Assembly (NCBI RefSeq): GCF_007655305.1 | Contig: NZ_VLOG01000055.1 | Span: 94,232 to 158,231 of the forward strand | From: Algoriphagus algorifonticola | Lineage (GTDB): Bacteria; Bacteroidota; Bacteroidia; Cytophagales; Cyclobacteriaceae | Reading direction: 5' to 3' | Length of the DNA: 64,000 bases | Part shown: in pieces, positions 59,683 through 64,000 of the stretch | Layout: every line of letters begins with the position of its first letter | How positions within the stretch are numbered: the first letter of the stretch is position 1 | Notes under the pieces: model-generated | The model's input: the letters and a program-made list of their open reading frames with translations, nothing else | What the model was told of the DNA's origin: nothing | Databases searched by the model: none | Made by a program: the position numbers and the translations under genes

Positions 59683-60908
59683 ATGAAGCAAAGTAAGGAT
59701 AATTTTTCATCCGGTCATACCATTATTGCTCAGCTTTTGTCGCTGATCCCTAGGGAGGTTTTCAAAGAAGTCACTGAACAGGAAGGAGCTGACAGGTATT
59801 ACAAAAAGCTTAAGTCAATAGACCATTTTATCACCATGTTTTATGCCGTGCTGACCCGCAACAGCAGCCTACGGGAAGTGTGTACCAATATTTCTTTTAT
59901 AGCCAAAAGCCTAATTCCTTTTGGGATCAGACAACTGCCTGCCAGAAGTACGCTGTCCGATGCGAACCGAAAACGCAGTCACACCTTTTTCCAGCAGCTT
60001 TATATGCGGCTATATATCCATTATAGAACAAATCTGACCGGGAACTGGCTGGATATCGGCGGTGAGGTCGACCCAAGTAAAGTGGAAGTATTTGACTCTA
60101 CGACCATAACGCTTTTCAAAGCGGTGCTCAAGGGTACCGGACGAAATCCCCTGGAGGGAAAGAAAAAGGGGGGAGCCAAGGTATTCACCCAGATGAATCT
60201 GGCAGAAGGCGTTCCCAATTTCATCTGCATCCGTTCAGCGGCAACGAATGAAAACGTGTTTCTTAAGGTGATGTAACTTAAACAGTACAGCATAGCCGTG
60301 TTTGACAAGGGGTGTAACCGCTATTCCTGTTTTGAAAAGTGGAGCAGTAGCAACAGGTATTTTGTGACCCGAAAAAAAGACAATGCACGGTATGAGATGG
60401 TCAAGGAGTTTGAATGTTCCCATGCTCCGGACATTGAAGAAGACCAGGTTATCTTGCTGACTTACAGAGAGAACCGTGTTTCTCGGACAGTCGAGGTCAG
60501 AATGGTGAGTTACCTGGATCCCCAAAGCGGTAAAAACTGGAGTTTATCAGCGATCTGATGGGACATGAGGCACTGACCATCGCCCAGCTTTATAAGAACA
60601 GATGGGTCATAGAGGTTCTGTTCAAGCAGATAAAGCAGAATTTTGAACTGAAATACTTTTTGTCGGACAGCGAGAACGGGATCAAAATCCAAATATGGGT
60701 TGCCATGATCCTGAATCTGCTGTTTACCCTACCCCACAGGAAAATAAAGGAGGCTGAAGACTTTTCAACCCTTGTGATGGTAGCAGCCAAAAACCTATGC
60801 TCATACGTGAGCCTGGAGAGGTTTCTGCTTAATAGTAAGGCCTACGGTGAAAGAATATTTAAAACAGAACTCAATAAAATACAAACAGAAATCCTGTTCT
60901 CAGGATAG
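59683..60908 (+). pseudogene. IS4-family transposase, broken by a stop and a frameshift
   Basis: Three consecutive pieces belong together. Codons from ATG 59683 run to an in-frame TAA at 60274-60276; the same frame continues (LKQYSIAVFDKG) to about 60530. A one-base indel in an A5 run near 60533 then moves to the frame KLEFISDLMGHEALTIAQLYKNRW, ending at 60908. The first DDE Asp is in VEVFDSTTITLF, and the IS4 Y-R-E-K signature is YKNRWVIEVLFKQIK. It needs both defects corrected to make a full transposase. Confidence 0.85.
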
Positions 60909-60932
60909 GGGTACTTTTTGAGAAATAGAAAA

Positions 60933-60964
60933 TAGGCCTCTACTTGAACATTAGAGGCCTCTTT
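60933..60964 (+). terminator. Terminator at the 3' end of the IS4 transposase
   Basis: AGGCCTCTA (60933-60941) pairs perfectly with TAGAGGCCT (60951-60959), followed by CTTTT. It lies inside the IS, before its right terminal repeat. Confidence 0.8.
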
Positions 60965-60973
60965 TGCGTGTTC

Positions 60974-61594
60974 TTATAAATATGTCGGACGACAGTAATT
61001 TCCTATCAAAAATGAGACGATAACCTGTTGATAGAATTTCACTACTTCCAATAATGGGTTATAACTAAAGTTGATAATGGCTTTTGCAATCTGCTCATAG
61101 GAGCCCCTGTATTTATGTTCGGTAAGTTTTCCTGTAAATTGACAGGCATCCTCCATTGGAAACTTCTTATTGGTTGGACTTCTATCTATTCGCTTTGTGA
61201 GGTAGGCTAATTCACCACCTAGCAGAGGTATTAGCAAAAAGGGAACTGTTTCTATTCCAGCCTCTTTGGCCATCAGCATCGATAAAGCCTCGATTTCCGG
61301 CATTTGAGGATAAAGATCAAATGGAGGCTTTAATATGTATTTTCCATTCAAGGCTCCAACAATAGTCAATCTCTTCTCTTTTTTCTCTTCGATAAAACCC
61401 AGTGATAGTTTAGGCTGTACTCCGATCACAATTATCCTCTGAGAAATGTTTTCTCTTGCAAGTTCTTTAATATTAGCCAAGTCCAGATTAAGACTTAAAA
61501 CAGGTTCATCTTCCTTCCAAAAATCTTTGAGGCACTTTTGATGATATTGAGATTCTCCATTCAATGCCCGATTACATGCAAGACAAAAAATCAT
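60974..61594 (-). CDS. hipT: HipT-like kinase toxin (HipA C-domain), truncated by the IS4 element
   Basis: The remaining 206 codons start IFCLACNRALNGESQYHQKC, a CxxC-type N-terminus seen in Bacteroidota HipA-C proteins. They include the kinase motifs VIGVQPKLSL, KYILKPP and YLTKRIDR. Normal proteins continue FLIGN then DxHxKN, the catalytic loop. Here the frame runs into the IS right end after FLIGNY and stops within it. The product therefore lacks the catalytic Asp, Asn and the following metal-binding segment and should be inactive. The start overlaps the hipS stop (ATGA). The missing 3' half is not recognisable on the other side of the IS. Confidence 0.85.
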   Translation of the reverse strand: MIFCLACNRALNGESQYHQKCLKDFWKEDEPVLSLNLDLANIKELARENISQRIIVIGVQPKLSLGFIEEKKEKRLTIVGALNGKYILKPPFDLYPQMPEIEALSMLMAKEAGIETVPFLLIPLLGGELAYLTKRIDRSPTNKKFPMEDACQFTGKLTEHKYRGSYEQIAKAIINFSYNPLLEVVKFYQQVIVSFLIGNYCRPTYL

Positions 61595-61909
61595 ATTTCA
61601 ATCACACTAATATTCCCAATACAATCCCTGCAAGTTTTTAATAACAAACCCATCCTATCTCTTGGATTCAATTTCCAATTTTGATGTGCAATTTCCAATA
61701 ACCATCCTTCAGGAATCAGTCCGTCAAAAAAAAGGAAATAAAGTTTCTGATTTATATGATTCTGTTTGCAATGGCAATGTCAGCGAAACTGGCAATGGAT
61801 TCTTTGATTTTAGGTACTTGTCTGAATAGGTAAATGTATACCCATCTTCACCTTCTTCCAGAATTCCTACCAAATGATTAGCTACCCAAATTTCTCCTTG
61901 TCTCATCAC
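61591..61909 (-). pseudogene. hipS: HipS (HipA N-terminal domain protein) with a T8 frameshift
   Basis: The first part reads RQGEIWVANHLVGILEEGEDGYTF ... TLPLQTESYKSETLFPFF and hits TGA at 61724-61726. If one T of the T8 run (61726-61733) is skipped the frame continues DGLIPEGWLLEIAHQNWKLNPRDRMGLLL ... CIGN and ends with a TGA overlapping the hipT start. It would be about 105 aa, normal for HipS. The site reads UUU UGA C in frame, like the prfB +1 site. It overlaps hipB by 32 bp. Either a broken gene or a frameshift-expressed one. Confidence 0.8.
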
Positions 61910-62117
61910 TTATTTCAGTTGGAGTTAATGTGTGACCAAAAAACAATAAAACCTGATTGATTTTATCCGCCATCAGATTCGGTTTCCCTTGTTCTAATTC
62001 TCTTAGAAACCGTATTCCTACACCAGAAATATCAGCTAGTTCCAATTGAGTTAGCCCAGCTTCCTTTCTTCTCCTTCGAACAAATTCTGAAATGCTATTA
62101 TTTCTATTCCAAGCCAT
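61878..62117 (-). CDS. hipB: HipB-like antitoxin, XRE-family DNA-binding protein
   Basis: 79 aa with an intact helix-turn-helix: ISEFVRRRRKEAGLTQLELADISGVGIRFLRELEQGKPN. In HipBST systems HipB represses the operon while HipS contributes to neutralising HipT. First gene of the hipB-hipS-hipT unit. Its start codon lies 8 bp from the first operator palindrome, giving a plausible autoregulatory circuit. Confidence 0.88.
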   Translation of the reverse strand: MAWNRNNSISEFVRRRRKEAGLTQLELADISGVGIRFLRELEQGKPNLMADKINQVLLFFGHTLTPTEISDETRRNLGS

Positions 62118-62124
62118 ATATTTA

Positions 62125-62220
62125 TACCCTTATGGGTACAATTTAAAGAAATAACATCAAATTACACCTAAAAGGGTATAATTATTAAAAAATAAGGCTT
62201 AAAATACCCTTACGGGGATA
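62125..62220 (-). promoter_or_regulatory. Three HipB operator-like palindromes
   Basis: TACCCTTATGGGTA (62125-62138, near perfect), TACACCTAAAAGGGTA (62163-62178, imperfect) and TACCCTTACGGGGATA (62205-62220, imperfect) share TACCC...GGGTA half-sites at about 40-bp intervals. They fit the general TATCC-N8-GGATA design of known HipB operators with a different core. Position directly upstream of hipB supports autoregulation. Confidence 0.65.
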
Positions 62221-62530
62221 ATTTTAATTCAACTTTCCATTACTTCATTTAAGTGAAGTTTCTACTCACTACCTTATAAATGAGATGGAGGACTATTCTG
62301 GAAAATTTATTCTGTGGCTCATTTTAAATAAAAAGGATGACTTCGCAACTGATTAAATTAAAAACCCCAACTATATAAAATACTGATAGTTAGAGATTTT
62401 ACTTGTAAAGATAAAGAGGTTGGCCTTGCCAATCCCAAATAAAGAAGGTAGTTCAAAAAAGCCTGCTCACCTTGTTCGCAATATCTTTTTTGCCTATTTC
62501 CCGCTCAAGCGTTCTTGGCCGCTTAAACGC
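62221..62530. other. Intergenic stretch between hipB operators and the IS-adjacent hairpin
   Basis: 310 bp without a gene. The only structure seen is ACTTCATTTAAGTGAAGT at 62242-62259 (6-bp arms). Confidence 0.5.
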
Positions 62531-62580
62531 AAAAAGCCTTTTCGCTGAGCGAAAAGGCTTTTTGCAGAGAGGAAGGGATT
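62531..62580 (-). repeat. Strong hairpin plus tRNA-Ser 3' tail, copy 3
   Basis: A 15-bp perfect stem AAAAAGCCTTTTCGC (62531-62545) / GCGAAAAGGCTTTTT (62549-62563) with a TGA loop, followed directly by TGCAGAGAGGAAGGGATT (62563-62580). On the minus strand this is a tRNA-Ser 3' end plus terminator. The ISAon1-like element begins 3 bp later, so the rest of a tRNA may lie beyond the window. Confidence 0.65.
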
Positions 62581-62615
62581 GCGGATCAGTCTGAATATCT
62601 GGGGAGGCTAAAATT

Positions 62616-63551
62616 TTATCCATAGATATTGGAAAGTCTGAAGAGGAAGAATTCGACATTTGATACACCTCTGAACTGTGCTCTGAACGCTTTGATTTTT
62701 GCATTGAATGATTCAGCCGATGCGTTTGTGCTTCTGTTTTCAAAGAAGTTGAGAATGGTTTCGTAGTGATTTTGGATGGTTCTGGATACGGTGTTGAAGG
62801 ATTTGAATCCTGCCTGTTCCACTTCGTTGTACCAGTGAGCTAGTTTGGTGAAGGCTACTCCCTTGATTTTGCTGGTCTGATAGATTCTGGCCAGAGACCT
62901 GGACAGTTTATAAGCTTTTTCCAGATCAGGATAGCGATAGAAAAGTATTTCTGCCCGGTGTGCCTGTGAGGGTGTCCAGGAATCCTCTGCCTTGAAAAGC
63001 AAATATCTACTCCTTGCCAAAAGCTGTTTTTCAGTGTCTCCGTTTTCGAGCTTGTTAGGAATAAACGGCTTGCCACACTCTTTGCTCAGTTCCATTTCTT
63101 TGTTTTCCTGCTCGATGGCCTCCCATCTGTGGGCAATTCTCATTTCCTGTACGGCCTCATGAACAAGTTGCTGGACATGGAAGCGGTCGGTAACCAACAG
63201 TGCTTTAGGAAAACTCCTGCGAACAATTCGTTCCATGCTGGCAGCCATGTCCAGGGTCACTTCCTTGACTTTCTTTCGTTTGCCCTCAGGTAATTTTCTC
63301 AGCACATCAATTACCCGCTCACTGTCAGTTCCCTTAATCATAGCAACCAACGCTCCCTTTTTGCCTTTGGCGGCTTTATTGGTCAGTACGGTATAGAGTT
63401 CTCCCTGAGAAAGGGATGTTTCATCAATGCTGAGGTGGGTGCCCAGATTTTCCGGAAAGAGAATCCAATCCTTGGCATGGAATTTCTGAGACCAAGTCTG
63501 AAAGTCACTGAGATGAAAAACATACTGATGTTCAAGGACCTTTCCATTCAC
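62616..63551 (-). CDS. IS transposase OrfB (ISAon1-like, DDE domain)
   Basis: 311 codons counted from a GTG at 63551. The DDE-type catalytic core has HLSIDETSLSQGELYTVLTNK, VTLDMAASMERIVRRSFPKALLVTDRFHVQQLVHEAVQEMR and a final Glu in NASAESFNAKIKAFRAQFRG, typical of ISL3/ISAon1-like transposases. No good start or ribosome-binding site is evident. The frame is open upstream and joins OrfA by a -1 shift at 63608-63614, so the active enzyme is probably a fusion of about 441 aa spanning 62616-63940. Confidence 0.9.
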   Translation of the reverse strand: MNGKVLEHQYVFHLSDFQTWSQKFHAKDWILFPENLGTHLSIDETSLSQGELYTVLTNKAAKGKKGALVAMIKGTDSERVIDVLRKLPEGKRKKVKEVTLDMAASMERIVRRSFPKALLVTDRFHVQQLVHEAVQEMRIAHRWEAIEQENKEMELSKECGKPFIPNKLENGDTEKQLLARSRYLLFKAEDSWTPSQAHRAEILFYRYPDLEKAYKLSRSLARIYQTSKIKGVAFTKLAHWYNEVEQAGFKSFNTVSRTIQNHYETILNFFENRSTNASAESFNAKIKAFRAQFRGVSNVEFFLFRLSNIYG

Positions 63552-63580
63552 ATGGAAGTTTTCGGCAAGACTCTTACAAC

Positions 63581-63940
63581 TTACAGGGGACGAGTCCAGT
63601 CGTTCCTTTTTAAAAAAAGCGCGAATTCCTGTGTCATTCGCGTGCCGTTAGCTACCAAATTCCAGTCCCTGCTTACATTCTTTCCCGTCTCTTCATTCAA
63701 CCACTTTCTCCGCTTTATTTTCAGGAAACAAGCTTTACCCCTCAGGGGGAAATCCTGCACGGTAACTTCCTCAAAAAAACCTTTGGAAACCAGCTTTACT
63801 CCCTGAAGATGTTCAGGATGAATGTTGAGCTCTTCCAAATAAATATGATAAGCATTGTCCTTCAAGGCTGCCGAGGTAACCTTGAAAAATTCCAAAAGCC
63901 CCTGAGGCAAAAGTAAACTGAGGTAATCCTTTTCTTCCAA
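63581..63940 (-). CDS. IS transposase OrfA (ISAon1 N-terminal region)
   Basis: 119 codons from TTG 63940 (no ATG available). It matches the ISAon1 transposase N-terminal region: LEFFKVTSAALKDNAYHIYLEELNIHPEH, VQDFPLRGKACFLKIKRRKWLNEETGK and GTRMTQEFALFLK. Near its 3' end it contains U UUA AAA (63614-63608) in the correct frame for -1 slippage. After the slip the frame reads KKERLDSSPVSCKSLAENFHVNGK and continues into OrfB. The normal stop follows 9 codons later. Confidence 0.85.
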   Translation of the reverse strand: MEEKDYLSLLLPQGLLEFFKVTSAALKDNAYHIYLEELNIHPEHLQGVKLVSKGFFEEVTVQDFPLRGKACFLKIKRRKWLNEETGKNVSRDWNLVANGTRMTQEFALFLKRNDWTRPL

Positions 63941-64000
63941 TTGTTTTTTTTAACAAAGAAACTCGATTCACTCAAATCCCCCAAGTTTTAGGACTGATCC

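Larger units (their letters stand above)
59558..60997 (+). mobile_element. IS4-type insertion sequence, degenerate
   Basis: 1440 bp bounded by perfect 13-bp inverted repeats: TACTGTCGTCCGA (59558-59570) and its complement (60985-60997). It carries one IS4-type transposase gene that is broken. The bases outside the two ends do not match, so no target duplication is visible. Its right end truncates hipT. Confidence 0.85.
62583..64000 (-). mobile_element. Complete ISAon1-like insertion sequence
   Basis: 1418 bp. The left end GGATCAGTCTGAATATCTGG (62583 on) matches the reverse complement of the window's last bases, GGATCAGTCCTAAAACTTGG. The first 9 bp are identical, then scattered matches and a shared GGGG follow. 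It contains two transposase frames in the orfA-orfB order. The right flank is outside the window, so target duplication cannot be judged. Confidence 0.85.

Noticed and set aside
60274..60560. Programmed frameshifting in the IS4 transposase
   Set aside because: It has both an in-frame TAA and a separate indel with no classical slippery arrangement, so decay is the simpler explanation.
62453..62743. 96-codon frame covering the hairpin, tRNA tail and the end of the transposase
   Set aside because: It runs across the IS terminal repeat and a terminator and overlaps the transposase in another frame.

Overview
The window looks like a chromosome segment of a Bacteroidota bacterium, most likely a marine-type Cytophagales member of the Cyclobacteriaceae (Algoriphagus-like). 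The evidence is low GC content, Bacteroidota promoter motifs (TTTG ... TAnnTTTG), type IX secretion (T9SS) components and cargo with both type A and type B C-terminal sorting domains, imelysin/DUF4856/HTTM/TonB-receptor gene order, DUF5916 and PVC-type cytochrome proteins. This placement is inferred from gene families only; there is no rRNA in the window.

Layout. 1-3.2 kb: the 3' part of a large secreted PVC-type dehydrogenase/cytochrome c protein and an SDR oxidoreductase. 3.3-9.4 kb: a tightly coupled operon (DUF4856 lipoprotein, imelysin lipoprotein, HTTM membrane protein, TonB-dependent receptor) behind a good Bacteroidota promoter; such sets are associated with iron or metal acquisition. 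9.6-16.5 kb: single housekeeping and metabolic genes (HopJ-like, MDR oxidoreductase, YdeI-like, ThuA, DUF808, phytanoyl-CoA dioxygenase-like, Ste24-type protease). 16.5-30.5 kb: a T9SS surface locus with a PorP/SprF-like protein divergent from three large modular type-B cargo proteins, with yaaA inserted after the first. 30.5-44 kb: core genes (MFS transporters, tRNA-Arg, outer-membrane barrel protein, PAP2-like protein, rpoN, asnS, NAD(P)HX repair enzyme, UMF1 transporter, ExbB/ExbD energy-transducing operon).

44.4-51.6 kb: a four-gene glucan-use cluster without SusC/SusD. A cytosolic 1132-aa GH94-clan-like (probably GH149-type) phosphorylase, a GH17-type lipoprotein, a clan GH-A lipoprotein and a GPH-family sugar transporter together suggest envelope cleavage or remodelling of beta-1,3-glucan, import of the oligosaccharides and phosphorolysis in the cytosol. 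51.6-54.7 kb: a dispersed GC-rich repeat, a long perfect hairpin, a DUF3820 protein and a DUF5916 outer-membrane protein.

54.7-64 kb is an accessory, decaying region. It is bracketed by three copies of an 18-bp tRNA-Ser 3' tail, each joined to a different terminator hairpin. Between them lie an IS66 remnant, a T9SS-exported trypsin-like protease gene interrupted by one in-frame TGA seven codons before its catalytic serine, a lipoprotein, a degenerate IS4-type element with intact 13-bp terminal repeats, and a split HipBST toxin-antitoxin locus. In that locus hipS has a T8 frameshift and hipT is cut off by the IS4 element just before its catalytic loop. The window ends exactly at the terminal repeat of a complete 1418-bp IS (ISAon1-like), whose two transposase ORFs are joined by a U UUA AAA slippery site. 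The most unusual items are the HipS frameshift site that resembles the prfB +1 site, the transposase frameshift signal, the single-stop protease, the tRNA-tail/terminator modules and the paralogous T9SS giants with an internally duplicated module.
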